Origin: Fibrobacter sp. UWB10
GTDB taxonomy: Bacteria; Fibrobacterota; Fibrobacteria; Fibrobacterales; Fibrobacteraceae
Direction: 5' to 3'
Assembly (NCBI RefSeq): GCF_900182935.1
Contig: NZ_FXUE01000001.1
Coordinates: forward strand, 372,001 to 436,000
Length of the DNA stretch: 64,000 nucleotides
Shown: one piece after another, positions 40,607 to 51,200 of the stretch
Layout: each line of letters starts with the position of its first letter
Position numbering within the stretch: the first letter of the stretch is position 1
The notes under the pieces: generated by a model
Databases searched by the model: none
Seen by the model: the letters and a program-made list of their open reading frames with translations, nothing else
Told to the model about the DNA's origin: nothing
Translations under genes and position numbers: made by a program

Positions 40607-42819
40607 GCACCTCCTGCAAGGTACTCAGAAAGCTTATCTAAAATTTTCTTATAGTCCGCCATGCATATTTCATGCTGTTCGCGAACAAAGTCAAAATTTC
40701 CTTCTTTGCAAGCATTTTCGAGAGCCTTGGACATTTCCGAAAGTTTCACCGCCCCAATCGTAAGAGATGTGCTCTTGAGCGAATGAATGACTATGCGATA
40801 ATGATCGAAATCACTTCTAGAAAAAGACTTTTCCAAATCAGAACGGCGGTCATTTTTCACATATTCCAAAAGCATTTCATGGTAGAACTTTTTGTCGTTC
40901 ATACAATAGCCAAGCCCTGTCGCCACATCTAGAATTTCAGAAAGCCCGCCCACGGTTCGTGGGCTTTCAACGGTCTCAGCAGCCTTGCTATCCGAACTTT
41001 CACTTTCGACAATCAAATTTTGCGGCAAGTATTTCTTTACTATCGAAAGCAACACTTCTTCACGAATAGGCTTTGTAATGTAGTCAGTAAAGCCCGCCTG
41101 CATATAGGAATCCTTCGCGCCGACAACCGCATTGGCCGTAAGCATGACCACAGGCGTTTTATTGATATCAAAGTCCTTCAATTCCCTCATGCACTGAAGC
41201 GTTTCGATGCCGTCCATCACGGGCATCATGTGGTCCAAGAGAATCAAGTCGTAACGATTTTCTTCGACAAGCGTAAGAGCGTCTTCGCCATTCGTCGCAG
41301 TGTCAATATTTATTTCAGTTTCCTTAAGGAGTCCGCTGACAACTTTCAGATTCATAGCCACATCGTCAACCACCAAAAGTTTGGCCTTACTCGCCTTAAA
41401 CTTTTTCGCACCCGAAGTGACCGAAATAAATTCCTTATGGCGTTCCATAAAGTTGCCAATAGGAGTATCATCCTTGACCACCTGCGGAATATGGACCTCG
41501 AACACGGAGCCAGAACCGTACACGCTCTTGACCAAAATACGGCCACCCATCATTTCAACCAATTTCTTGGTCAGATTCAGTCCAAGGCCCGTTCCCTCAA
41601 TATTTCTATTACGATCCAAATCAATTCGTTCAAAGCTCTGGAACAATTTATCACGGTCCACAGAACGAATGCCGATTCCGGTATCCGCCACCACAATTAC
41701 AAGCTCAATCTTGTGTACATCATCTTCGTCCGGCAAATTTCTGAAATCAACCGACAAATCTACCGTTCCCTTGGGCGTGTACTTGATAGCGTTCGAAAGC
41801 AGATTGTTCACTATCTGGCGCAAGCGAACTTCGTCGCCTTCAAGCATCGACGGAATTTTCGGGCTCACGTTGACATCGAATTCCAGATTCTTACTCTGGG
41901 CGCGCGGATTTGCAACACAATAGCAATCGTTCAATACAGCAAACAAATCGTACTCGCCCACCAGAAGTTCCATTTTGCCCGATTCAATTTTCGTGATATC
42001 CAAAACATCGTTCACCAGCGAAAGAAGCGTGTGTCCTGCATTCTGAATATTCTGGGCATAATCGCGCAAGGTTTCGTCTTTGCATTCCTTCAGCAACATG
42101 GTGTTCATGCCCAAAATGCCATTAATCGGCGTTCGAATTTCATGACTCATATTGGCAAGGAAAAAGCTCTTGGCCATATTCGCAGACTCCGCATTCTTTC
42201 TCGCCGCTTCAGCCTCGGCCCATGCCTTGCTCAATTCATCGGAACGTTGCGCTTTTTCACGAGCGTTATTCAAATTTTCTAGCATGGTATGCGTTAAGCG
42301 CGCAATCACGATACACAGAATCGTCATCACAATAGATTCTATCAAAAATCCCGCACACCTCGACACCCACCAAAGCGTATCTGTTTCAAACTCACCATGG
42401 TTTGCACCATGCGCTCTAAAATAAAGCGAAACAACAATCAATAAGTAGCTAACAATCGAAATCTTGAGCGTAAAAGCCGCATTAAAAAACAACAGGCTTG
42501 TCACCATGGCAAGAGTGTATGTCATGTATATGCCAATATTTTCATTGGTTGCAAGCATCGCGATAATACTTGCCATTCCAAGCACGCAAAAATACCGGCG
42601 CAACGTGAGCGGAGCGTTCATGCGTTCGGTAAAAGTGGGAAGCCACAAAATCACGAACGCAATACCTGTTAAAACGTTCAACTCAAAATAATCGATTTTA
42701 AACAAATGAACAATATTTCCCAAATAAATCAAAGGAAACATCGCCCAAAGCCAGCGCATTACTCGCGTGAGTTTCTTTAAGACTCGGCGGTCATTCTCTT
42801 CAAAAATATCATTACCCAT
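40603..42819 (-). CDS. Hybrid sensor histidine kinase with multi-helix membrane domain, REC and Hpt
   Basis: A 738-residue kinase. Residues about 20-175 form about six membrane helices with little periplasmic sequence, a MASE-like sensor. A coiled coil (about 178-215) leads to His[21 protein letters not shown] (H226), HATPase_c ([28 protein letters not shown]), REC ([24 protein letters not shown]) and a C-terminal Hpt ([15 protein letters not shown]). From HisKA onward it is closely similar to the 35885 kinase, so one arose by duplication with a swapped sensor. The ATG at 42819 follows GGGGAG and is preferred to 42891, which would overlap the preceding gene. It overlaps the next gene by four bases. 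Confidence 0.93.
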   Translation of the reverse strand: MGNDIFEENDRRVLKKLTRVMRWLWAMFPLIYLGNIVHLFKIDYFELNVLTGIAFVILWLPTFTERMNAPLTLRRYFCVLGMASIIAMLATNENIGIYMTYTLAMVTSLLFFNAAFTLKISIVSYLLIVVSLYFRAHGANHGEFETDTLWWVSRCAGFLIESIVMTILCIVIARLTHTMLENLNNAREKAQRSDELSKAWAEAEAARKNAESANMAKSFFLANMSHEIRTPINGILGMNTMLLKECKDETLRDYAQNIQNAGHTLLSLVNDVLDITKIESGKMELLVGEYDLFAVLNDCYCVANPRAQSKNLEFDVNVSPKIPSMLEGDEVRLRQIVNNLLSNAIKYTPKGTVDLSVDFRNLPDEDDVHKIELVIVVADTGIGIRSVDRDKLFQSFERIDLDRNRNIEGTGLGLNLTKKLVEMMGGRILVKSVYGSGSVFEVHIPQVVKDDTPIGNFMERHKEFISVTSGAKKFKASKAKLLVVDDVAMNLKVVSGLLKETEINIDTATNGEDALTLVEENRYDLILLDHMMPVMDGIETLQCMRELKDFDINKTPVVMLTANAVVGAKDSYMQAGFTDYITKPIREEVLLSIVKKYLPQNLIVESESSDSKAAETVESPRTVGGLSEILDVATGLGYCMNDKKFYHEMLLEYVKNDRRSDLEKSFSRSDFDHYRIVIHSLKSTSLTIGAVKLSEMSKALENACKEGNFDFVREQHEICMADYKKILDKLSEYLAGGA

Positions 42820-42841
42820 AGTCGGCTCCCCTCGACTAATT

Positions 42842-43912
42842 TTATACGGCGTGCCCGTCGTCCCGCATCTCGTAATGGGAATCGTCATCAATCATCTGGA
42901 GCATTATATCGGCAAAATCAGGATCAAATTGTAGACCGCGACCTTTCACGATTTCTTCGCGCACGACATTTTGCGGAAGCGCCGAACGATAACTGCGTCG
43001 ACTAGTCATGGCATCGTAGGCATCGGCCACGGCAATAATACGAGCAATTTCAGGAATGTTATAACCCGACAATCCTTCGGGGTAACCCTTGCCATCAAAG
43101 CGCTCATGGTGGTAATGCGCTCCGATTTCAATATTCGGCATTTCAGAAATGTTCTTCAAAATTTCAACACCGATACTCGGGTGCTGCTTGATTGTCTCGT
43201 ATTCCTCGTCGGTCAGTTTGGAACTCTTGTTCAGAATATTATCCGGAACTCCAATTTTTCCGATATCATGCAAAAGCGCCACGATGTAGATTTCGTCTTG
43301 GTACTCGATTGGCTTACCTGCACGGAGCGCAATTTCTCTGCTGTATTTAGCAACTCGGCTAGAATGACCATTCGTGTAGCGGTCTTTGGCATCGATTGTC
43401 GACGCAAGCGTTTTGACAACCTGCAACGAAAGCATTTGAAGCTTATGTTGACTTTCCTTAAGTTCAGCAGTGCGTCGCACCACTTCGCTTTCAAGAGAAT
43501 CCTGCAACTTTTGCAGAGACAGAATGCGTTTGATTCTTTCTAGAACAACTTCTGGAACCAAAGGCTTTTGGATATAGTCCTGAGCGCCTTCCTTAAACAC
43601 CCGGACCTCCGTCTCACGGTCGCTGTCCGCGGTCAAGAACACCACCGGCAAGCCATCACAGGTTTTAATCTTCCGTATTTCCAACAGAAGTTCAAACCCA
43701 TTCATGTCGGGCATGTGCACATCCAAAAGTGCTAGTGCAGGCCGTTCTTTCGAAAGGTATGCAAGCGCCTCTTTGTATGACTGAGCCAACACAACATTGT
43801 ACGCCGAGCTCAACATGTGCTCGGCGAACCTCAAGTTCATGCGGTCGTCATCAACCACCAAGACCGTTTCTTTGGTGCTGGGCGCCTCGTTATTGTTATA
43901 CGGAACCACCAT
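42842..43912 (-). CDS. Response regulator with HD-GYP phosphodiesterase output
   Basis: A 356-residue cytosolic protein. REC domain about 15-135: [11 protein letters not shown] and [12 protein letters not shown] with phosphoacceptor D64, and the switch Lys in YIQKPL. A linking coiled coil (about 136-165) precedes the HD-GYP domain (about 165-345): HD at 215-216 in [12 protein letters not shown] at 268-270, and GKGYPEGL with GYP at 276-278. All usual metal ligands appear present, so hydrolysis of cyclic di-GMP is predicted. First gene of the sensory operon; the first kinase starts 22 bases after its stop. Likely receives phosphate from one or both hybrid kinases. Confidence 0.92.
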   Translation of the reverse strand: MVVPYNNNEAPSTKETVLVVDDDRMNLRFAEHMLSSAYNVVLAQSYKEALAYLSKERPALALLDVHMPDMNGFELLLEIRKIKTCDGLPVVFLTADSDRETEVRVFKEGAQDYIQKPLVPEVVLERIKRILSLQKLQDSLESEVVRRTAELKESQHKLQMLSLQVVKTLASTIDAKDRYTNGHSSRVAKYSREIALRAGKPIEYQDEIYIVALLHDIGKIGVPDNILNKSSKLTDEEYETIKQHPSIGVEILKNISEMPNIEIGAHYHHERFDGKGYPEGLSGYNIPEIARIIAVADAYDAMTSRRSYRSALPQNVVREEIVKGRGLQFDPDFADIMLQMIDDDSHYEMRDDGHAV

Positions 43913-43984
43913 GTTAAAATCCCTTTACACATACTAAATATATATTAGAATCGAGCCTTTCGGAGCCATGTGTTATAAAAATAT

Positions 43985-44018
43985 TGTGAAAATGTGACGA
44001 AATTATCACAATATCACA
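43985..44018. promoter_or_regulatory. Double-dyad operator-like site between the sensory operon and the GH16 gene
   Basis: TGTGA at 43985-43989 and 43993-43997 is mirrored by TCACA at 44006-44010 and 44014-44018, giving TGTGA, 3 nt, TGTGA, 8 nt, TCACA, 3 nt, TCACA. The half-sites resemble those of CRP/FNR-type factors, but the central spacing is eight rather than six. It lies 30 bases before the GH16 start and 73 bases before the HD-GYP regulator start. Confidence 0.5.
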
Positions 44019-44047
44019 CAAAATACCGATTTTTGAGGAATTTAGCC

Positions 44048-45142
44048 ATGTTTTTGTTACGCTTTAGACATTTCATTCTATGCGCAGGCACCATTTTTGC
44101 CGTCGCAGCCTGCTCCTCAGACTCCTCATCTAGCGCAGAATATCCTGATCAATGGGATCCATATCCCGAAACACCCTCCAGCAGTTCTTCGATTGCAACA
44201 GAAGATTCCGGCTCAAAGGTCGGAACGCAATCCTCTAGTTCCGCAGAACTGGTTGCAAGCTGTTCAAGTGATATCGCAACTAGCTCGAGCGATGCCTCAA
44301 GCAGTTCCAGCGAAGCGGCAAATTCTTACGCCGCAGACATCAACAGTTCTAGCGAAGCCGCTAGCAGTTCAAGTGAAACCGCGAACATCGCAAGTAGCTC
44401 CAGCGAGATCCTTTCAAGCGACAGCCAATACCTCTGGCACGACGAATTCGACGGCGACGGCGTCGATACCGACAAATGGACTTTTGAAATCGGCACAGGC
44501 GCAAGCGGCTGGGGCAACAACGAATGGGAATACTACACCAACCGCAAAGAAAACGCCTACGTGCAAGACGGCATTTTGCACATTCGCGCAAACAAAGAAG
44601 ACTACGAAGGCTCCAAGTACACCTCGGCCCGCATTATCACCAAGGACAAGTTTAGCTTCACCTACGGCACCGTAGAAGCCCGCATCGCACTCCCTGTGGG
44701 CAAAGGCATTTGGCCTGCCTTCTGGCTACTCGGCCAGAACATCGACGCCGTAAGCTGGCCCGCCTGCGGCGAAATCGACATCATCGAAACCGTGAACAGC
44801 GAAAACATTGTGTACGGCACAAACCATTGGGCAAACGGCACCGAATACGCGACTTACGGCAACAACACCGGCAATTATCGCGACCAAAAGTTCGAACTCG
44901 ACGTCACGCAATTCCACAATTACAAATTCACATGGGACGAAAAGTACATCCGCATGTTTGTGGATGACTTCATGTACCACGAGATTTTAATTGAAAATAA
45001 CACCGGCGACACCGAAGAATTCCACAAGCCGTTCTTCTTTATCTTGAATGTCGCCGTTGCAGGTAACTGGCCCGGATTCGAAGTAGACGACGCTCAATTC
45101 CCGAACGAAATGCTCGTCGACTACATTCGAGTTTCCAAATAA
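44048..45142 (+). CDS. GH16 family beta-glucanase lipoprotein
   Basis: A 364-residue exported protein. The signal peptide ends in a lipobox (FAVAA-C22). A long Ser-rich linker spans about 23-130 with repeated SSSSEAASSSS-like units. The GH16 domain (about 135-364) opens LWHDEFDGDGVDTDKW, has GWGNNEWEYYT, and the catalytic GEIDIIE run (about 241-247) with nucleophile and acid/base glutamates. It ends FILNVAVAGNWPGFEVDDAQFP, typical of laminarinase/lichenase members. Predicted to cut beta-1,3 or mixed-linkage beta-glucan at the cell surface. The ATG at 44048 has GAGGA upstream; the longer frame from 43994 runs through the operator. It converges with the GH5 gene two bases away. Confidence 0.92.
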   Translation: MFLLRFRHFILCAGTIFAVAACSSDSSSSAEYPDQWDPYPETPSSSSSIATEDSGSKVGTQSSSSAELVASCSSDIATSSSDASSSSSEAANSYAADINSSSEAASSSSETANIASSSSEILSSDSQYLWHDEFDGDGVDTDKWTFEIGTGASGWGNNEWEYYTNRKENAYVQDGILHIRANKEDYEGSKYTSARIITKDKFSFTYGTVEARIALPVGKGIWPAFWLLGQNIDAVSWPACGEIDIIETVNSENIVYGTNHWANGTEYATYGNNTGNYRDQKFELDVTQFHNYKFTWDEKYIRMFVDDFMYHEILIENNTGDTEEFHKPFFFILNVAVAGNWPGFEVDDAQFPNEMLVDYIRVSK

Positions 45143-45144
45143 TA

Positions 45145-47013
45145 TTACTTCACCATCACTTTCTGAGTCAGGTTGATTCCCTGGCCCTTGATTTTAACAA
45201 GGTACACGCCCTTTGCCGCATTCACCTTGAACTGGTGCGTGCCTGCAGAAAGTGTACCCTTGTGAAGCGTTACAACCTTGTGGCCCGTGACATCGAAGAG
45301 TTCCGCCGTCACGCCTTGTGTGCGACCCATCGAAAGAGTGAGCATGTCGCCACTTACACGCAGAGCCTTGGCACCTGCAACGTGCGGACGCATGCAAATT
45401 CCCGAGGGATCTCCGAACACGATTTTGATTTCGGGAATCATCTCTTCGGTGTTCTCGAAGCCGCGACTGAATGCGTCGTACTTGTCTTCGTTAAAGTCCC
45501 AGAGAACCTGGTCTCCAGCCTTGAAATTATCGTAGAAGATGGTGCCGGTATAGCCTGCGGCATAGTTTGCGATAACGACGCTCAAGGTCTTGTTACGGTC
45601 GGTATAGCTGGAAATATCGAACGAACAAGTCTTGGACTGGCCCGCGGCTACTTCGCAGGGGCCTTCCACTTCGGTCCATTTCCACGCATCCGTCAGCTTG
45701 AAAATCAAGTTCAGTTGCGCATCGCTTTCGCTCTTATTGGTAACCTCGAACGTAAACGTATTGGCCTTGCTCAAATCCCAAGTCTTCTGGTATTCAATCT
45801 GGGCATTGTCGCCGCCGTAAGTCACAGACATCTTGCCGTCACCGCCTTCCTGGCTGATGGCGACATCCTTGATCTTGATGCTTGCTTCTTCGGTAGCGGC
45901 AAGGGCCTTCATGGCATCAAGAGCCGGGTCAATGGTGTAAGTGTAACCGCCAAAGTTCGATTCGGTCTTGTCGCCAATATACTGCCAGGCAAGTGCGCCG
46001 GCATAACCGCCGTCAAAGGCCTTGCGGTAGCATTCTTCGGTAGAAATCTGGGTCTTGGCCGCCATGCTTGTAGTATAAGTATCGCCCTTCCAGCCGCTTG
46101 CCGGAAATTCACCGATAATCATGGGCTTGGAATCGTAGCCATACTTGGTCGCCATCTGGGCCGCCGTATTCACGAACGGAGACACGGCATCGTTCTGGTA
46201 GTACGGATAGTAATGCGTCTGGAAAAAGTCGAGCGTACCGTTCGCTTCGCCACCGGCGGCGATAAGTTCGGAATCGTTCCACCAGCTCTGATACTGAATA
46301 TTCACGCTACCGGTGGACACGAGCAATTCCGGGTTTGTGGTATGGATTGCCGCAGCAATCTTGTTCGTGAACTTCTGCAGCACAGCCTTGTCGAGTTTCT
46401 TGGTGGTCCAGCCTACACTTGTCATGCCTTCGGGTTCGTTGAACACTTCCCAAGTCATAAGCGCATTATGGTTACCGATTGCTTTTACTACCGGAACAAG
46501 CGCATTGTCGATAAAGGCTTTGGTGCCCGCGTCTTCAAAAAGCTGCGTGTTTGCGGTAATGTCCAGCTTTTCGTCGTATAGGCCCCACTGATTCGGTTCC
46601 ATCAGGTTGTGGCTGAAAAGGCACATCGAAACCATCACGCCGTATTCTTCGGCAATATCCAAAGCCTTCTTCATGTTGACGATGGTGTTTGCCTTGAGGC
46701 CCGAAACCAGATGCGTGCTCTGATCGATTTCGGGACTTTGGCTCATGTTGTTGAAGAGCCACCAGCGAATGGCGTTACCACCCGCAGCGCGCGTGCCTTC
46801 GACAGCCTTGCGCCAAGCGTTTTCGTTCAGCGGGGAATCGCCCACATCGGAGTTGTAGTCGCTCCAAGCGAGGTTCGTACCCGAGAAGAAAATCTTCTTG
46901 CCGTTGTACATGAGATCGGTGCCGCTTACGGTGAGTCCCGGGGCAGCGAAAGCAGAAACAGCTCCGCCGAGCAATAAAGCTCCGCTTAAAGCCTTGAAAC
47001 CATATTTTTTCAT
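45145..47013 (-). CDS. Secreted GH5-type glycoside hydrolase with CBM-like and sorting domains
   Basis: A 622-residue secreted protein with signal peptide MKKYGFKALSGALLLGGAVSAFA. The catalytic barrel (about 25-380) has GNAIRWWLF, the acid/base E193 in TWEVFNEPEG and the nucleophile E302 in PMIIGEFPASG, typical of clan GH-A, family 5 mannanases or glucanases (subfamily not resolvable by eye). A beta-sandwich (about 390-525; WDLSKANTFTFEVTNKSESDAQLNLIFKLTD) looks like a carbohydrate-binding module. The C-terminal about 80 residues (LFDVTGHKVVTLHKG ... KGVYLVKIKGQG) form a type IX-like sorting domain. The ATG at 47013 has GAGGAG upstream. Confidence 0.88.
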   Translation of the reverse strand: MKKYGFKALSGALLLGGAVSAFAAPGLTVSGTDLMYNGKKIFFSGTNLAWSDYNSDVGDSPLNENAWRKAVEGTRAAGGNAIRWWLFNNMSQSPEIDQSTHLVSGLKANTIVNMKKALDIAEEYGVMVSMCLFSHNLMEPNQWGLYDEKLDITANTQLFEDAGTKAFIDNALVPVVKAIGNHNALMTWEVFNEPEGMTSVGWTTKKLDKAVLQKFTNKIAAAIHTTNPELLVSTGSVNIQYQSWWNDSELIAAGGEANGTLDFFQTHYYPYYQNDAVSPFVNTAAQMATKYGYDSKPMIIGEFPASGWKGDTYTTSMAAKTQISTEECYRKAFDGGYAGALAWQYIGDKTESNFGGYTYTIDPALDAMKALAATEEASIKIKDVAISQEGGDGKMSVTYGGDNAQIEYQKTWDLSKANTFTFEVTNKSESDAQLNLIFKLTDAWKWTEVEGPCEVAAGQSKTCSFDISSYTDRNKTLSVVIANYAAGYTGTIFYDNFKAGDQVLWDFNEDKYDAFSRGFENTEEMIPEIKIVFGDPSGICMRPHVAGAKALRVSGDMLTLSMGRTQGVTAELFDVTGHKVVTLHKGTLSAGTHQFKVNAAKGVYLVKIKGQGINLTQKVMVK

Positions 47014-47142
47014 AATACTCCTCAAACACCACCCTCCTTTGGAGTGGTTATCTGAAAAATACACTAATAAGGCTTTAAACGATTATTTTTTATTTCAAGG
47101 CGTTGACATTCATCACGGAAAATGTCCACACCTGCAAAAAAA
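47014..47142. promoter_or_regulatory. Promoter region of the GH5 gene, with an inverted repeat
   Basis: The 129 bases between the mnmA stop and the GH5 start hold no gene. GACATT (about 47105-47110) and AATGTC form a six-base inverted repeat around a GC-rich loop. There is no T-run, so termination of mnmA here is unproved. Confidence 0.3.
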
Positions 47143-48237
47143 CTAGCGCACAATCCAGCCGCCGCCAACAACCATATCGCCGTCGTAAAACACGGCGCAC
47201 TGGCCAGGAGTGACTGCAAACTGGGGCTGTTCAAAGCTGGCGAGTGCGCAGCCGTCTTCTAGAATCTTGACCATGCAACGGGTCGGACGCTGGCGGTAAC
47301 GCACCATGCCCTCGCATTCAAACGTATCGCCCGCGGCATAGGCCACGCCTGTAGCCGGGTTTACGCCATGCCATTCGCAATTCTGGATGCGCACATCGCT
47401 TGCCGAGACGGCCGACTTGTCGGCGGTCACCAGAATATCGCCTGTTTCCGGATTCACGCTTTGCACGAATGCGGGAACGCCCAGCGCAACGCCAAGTCCC
47501 TTGCGTTGCCCCACCGTGTAACGGTGGTAACCTTCGTGACTATTCCAAATCTTACCGTCGGCGGTCACGAAGTTTCCTGGGCGTGTCATCGGGCCAAATT
47601 GCTCTTGCAAGAAGGCGGTATAATCATCGCCGTAAATATCAAAACAAATATCCTGGCTATCGCTTGCGCTCGCGTTTTCAAAGCCATGCTTTGCCGCCAT
47701 CGCGCGAACTTCGGGCTTTTCCATGCCACCCAGCGGAGTCATCACCCGCGCCATGGCGGAATCGGGCACCCCGAACAAAAAATAGCTCTGGTCTTTTGCG
47801 GCATCGCGGCCCTTAAAAAGCCTGCGCACGCCACCGACCTCCTTCACGTTCACATAATGCCCCGTCGAAAGGAAGTCTGCGCCGTGCTCTAGCACAAAGT
47901 CAAGCATCCAGCCGAACTTGATGTAGCGATTGCAATAACAGCAAGGATTCGGGGTACGCGCCCACGCAAAGTCCTCGTGACAGCGTTTCAGCACTCGGTC
48001 CGTGAAAGCATCGTCACACACCGCCACATAATGCTCTATACCCAAGCGCTTCGCGACCGCGCGGGCGCGCAAAACGCTTTCGTCTTTTTCGGAATCATAG
48101 GGATTCGCACCATTATTCGCAAGCGGCGGCAACACGCGAAGCGTCACGCCGAAAACGTCGTAGCCCTGCTCCAAGAGCAGGAGTGCCGCCACCGACGAAT
48201 CCACTCCCCCGCTCATGCCGACAGCGACTCTAGCCAC
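47143..48237 (-). CDS. mnmA: tRNA-specific 2-thiouridylase
   Basis: A 364-residue cytosolic enzyme that thiolates U34 of tRNA-Lys, -Glu and -Gln. Marks: the PP-loop VGMSGGVDSSVAALLL (residues 6-21), TPNPCCYCNRYIKFGWMLDF with the first catalytic cysteine region, STGHYVNV, KDQSYFLFGV, SDSQDICFDIYGD with the second cysteine, and HRYTVGQRKGLGVALG. Length is typical. It starts with GTG, whose G is the last base of the sprA TAG stop (TAGTG), so it is translationally coupled to sprA. Confidence 0.96.
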   Translation of the reverse strand: MARVAVGMSGGVDSSVAALLLLEQGYDVFGVTLRVLPPLANNGANPYDSEKDESVLRARAVAKRLGIEHYVAVCDDAFTDRVLKRCHEDFAWARTPNPCCYCNRYIKFGWMLDFVLEHGADFLSTGHYVNVKEVGGVRRLFKGRDAAKDQSYFLFGVPDSAMARVMTPLGGMEKPEVRAMAAKHGFENASASDSQDICFDIYGDDYTAFLQEQFGPMTRPGNFVTADGKIWNSHEGYHRYTVGQRKGLGVALGVPAFVQSVNPETGDILVTADKSAVSASDVRIQNCEWHGVNPATGVAYAAGDTFECEGMVRYRQRPTRCMVKILEDGCALASFEQPQFAVTPGQCAVFYDGDMVVGGGWIVR

Positions 48238-51200
48238 TAATCAAACCTCAGCATCAAAGCAATTTCAAATTGCAGAATCTGGCGCAAGTGCGGAGTTTCG
48301 TCATCCAGTTTTTCGTGAATCTGGCGGTATTCAATGTAACTGCTCATCGATGCAATCTTGTTGAATTGGTAGCCTGCGCTCGGGCGAATAAACCATTCAT
48401 GCGTACGCGAAGGCACCGTTCTGTCAACCAATTCTAGTTTCGGGCTATAGACTTCTGTCGGTCTATCCGCGAACAAGACATCATCAAAGCTCCACTGCTT
48501 AAAGACTCCGTCAGTACCGCTTTCCTTGTTCCATTTGTCGTAACCCTCTACTGGGTCATATTCCTTACGGATAGTCTTCTTGTAGTCGTAACCGGCCGTC
48601 AGCTTCAAGTCAACAGAATTCTTGAACTTGAAGAACCACTTGAAGAACTTGACCGCCTTGTCTATCTTGAGCGGGTAAGAAATCGTGAAGTCATCGCCGA
48701 TATTGAACATAAAGTCGTTATACAGCGACGTATGAATCCATGGAATTTCCCAGAAGTATTCCGTCGTATCGCGAATACTACCCGTAGAATCCGGCCAACT
48801 CGGAATACTGATTACTTCTTCCTTCGGGCGTCTGTCTGTGCTTTCAATCTTCATGCGCACGCTATTTTCAATGCGCATGCTGTTCTGGAGCAAGAACGTA
48901 ATACGAACAAGCGGGTTAAAGTTGATGCTATGCGCCCAAGAATCTTCGGCACTCTGGAACGGGTGAACCGTTGTCGTGTAAGAGTAATCGAAGCGGTGGA
49001 AAGTCGACACGCTGCGGAATCCATTCAAGAAAGAAATTCTCTGAGCAAAGTTCGGAACAGTCACACCGACACCAATCTTCGGCCACAACGTAGTCGTATC
49101 AATGTACATCGGGTATTCGCGAGCCTGCGCAAAGTCTTGTTTCCACTGCAAATCGCCAGTGACACCGATATCCCAAATCGGGAGCGTAATGCCCGTTCCC
49201 ACCTGGAACTGACGAGATACGGAGTGGCGGAAATTGCCCTGGTATACAAGCGTATCGACATGGCGGTTTCTGTACTGACCAAAGCGTTCATAGTCATCGC
49301 GATCGTCAAGTCCCATATCACCCGTGACAATGTTGAAGAATCCGCGGTTACGGTAGCCGTTACCAAGACCCAAGCCATACAAGTAATATTGTAGCGGAGT
49401 CACGCCCTGATCTTCATACAACTGAGCCAAGGTAAAGTTTTCGCCCACCGTATTGGTCGTTGCCGTCCAATTAAAGCGCACTTCACGCCACTTGATTTTA
49501 TCGAACGCTGTTGCCACCGGGTTTTCTTTACCGAAAGCACGAGCCAAATCAAGCACCTTCAAAGACGGAGCAAATTCAAAGCGGTTCGTTTGCGAAATGG
49601 TCCAGTAATTTTTCTCTATCGACGTTTCATCCATAAAGTCGAAATCGTCGGGAATAGTCTTTTGCTGGTTAAAGTCAGAACTAAAGTTCGTGCTGAACGG
49701 CAAGAACGGAATCAGTCTCGGGTTAAAGCCAATCTTGAACTGTTGAGAACGAGAACGTTCGTTACGCAGGATACCGAAAGACTTACCATACGTCTTGCTA
49801 CCCACGCTATCCACCTTGTAGAAGGTCGTGGTATCATAACGAATTTCATAAGAATTCGGATTCTGCATGTCAATGGCAAGCGTGTCTCCGTTTTCAGCAA
49901 TCTTCGGAATCGTATCACGCGGAATAGCCACCACGCTATCGCCAGATATATACACGCGGCGGTCCGTATGGTCATAATCAAAGATATAGTCGCTTGCAAA
50001 AAGACCACCATCACGCGAGGTAAAGAAGTTCTTCTTCACAAACGCTTCGCGGTCGCCACCACCATACATATCACGCTTGATATTCAACGAATAGCTTGTG
50101 GTAAGGAACGAGAAAATGTTCCAGCGCATGTTCAACTTATGGCTAAGTTCCGTCGTGTACGTGACAATCTTATCAACCTGCGGTTCCACGAAATCCGGGT
50201 CGCGGCTCTGGTTCACATAGCGGACATAGTTCAAATCGAAAATCGTAAGGTCAAAGGTCTGCGGCCAGGGTTCAAATTCAGCCTTCGACAACGGCTTCAA
50301 CCATTCAAACTTCGACAAACCTTCGAGCGGTCGGAACTTGAACATGCTGAACGTTCCCAACTTATATTCGAGCACCGTGTGGTAAGAATAAGTCGAGTCA
50401 GACGATGTTGTAGAACGGCCTTCAGATTCATTATAGGAATAGCTCAAAGCCGGACGGTCAAGGAATATCTGAGACATGACTTCACCAAGCTTGGTTTCGC
50501 GAGCATGGTAGTCTTTACGGTAGCTAATGCCAAAGGACTTTTCTCGAGTATAAGACTGGAAGCCCTTCGATTCTGCATCGTCACGTAAGCGTTGTTCTTC
50601 CTTATCAGAATTCACTTCGAGCTTGTTTTCGAACATGTCGCCCGTCATGTCCACAAAGCTGCTACGATTCAGAATCATGTCATCCGTAGGCTTCATGTAG
50701 GGGCGCTTGGTAGAACTATGATAGCCGAGTGACAGCGGAATATGGAATCCAGAACTGTCATTCAAGAACTTGTTCAAGTTCATGGTGAAGTCGCCAGCCA
50801 CATCGAGCTGAGATGCCGCGGCAGAAGCCTTCGGCTTGGGAGATCCATTCGAAGTCGATAGCGTTGCAAAATTACCATCCTGGTAACGAACGGCACCCGA
50901 AATCGAGATGAAGTCAGCAAAATTTACCTGGCCACTTGTACGTGCCGCATAGCCCCATTCGGTATCCATATCCGAAAGGCGCAAGTCATCTAGCCAGAAA
51001 GCACCCTTAAGGTCTTCGGCCGAAGCACTAGAATCGGCAATAATCACAAAGCGCATCCAGTCAATGCTGGTAATGGAGGGGTTACCCACCAAGCGCAGCT
51101 TTTCTTCACGTTCACCGCCCAAATCCTTTTCAACGGCATTCAGGTAAGGCGGACGGCGACCACGCTTCAAGTCTGTAAAGTCTGCCAAGTCCATCGCAAA

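Noticed and set aside
43985-44018. Calling the double dyad a standard CRP site
   Set aside because: The central spacer is eight, not six, bases and no CRP gene is in the window, so only an operator-like label is justified.
43994-44047. Upstream start for the GH16 lipoprotein
   Set aside because: It would translate through the operator-like region and bury the signal peptide 18 residues inside; the ATG at 44048 has GAGGA and a proper lipobox signal peptide.
47105-47130. GACATT/AATGTC inverted repeat after mnmA as a terminator
   Set aside because: Only a six-base stem with a long loop and no T-run on either strand.
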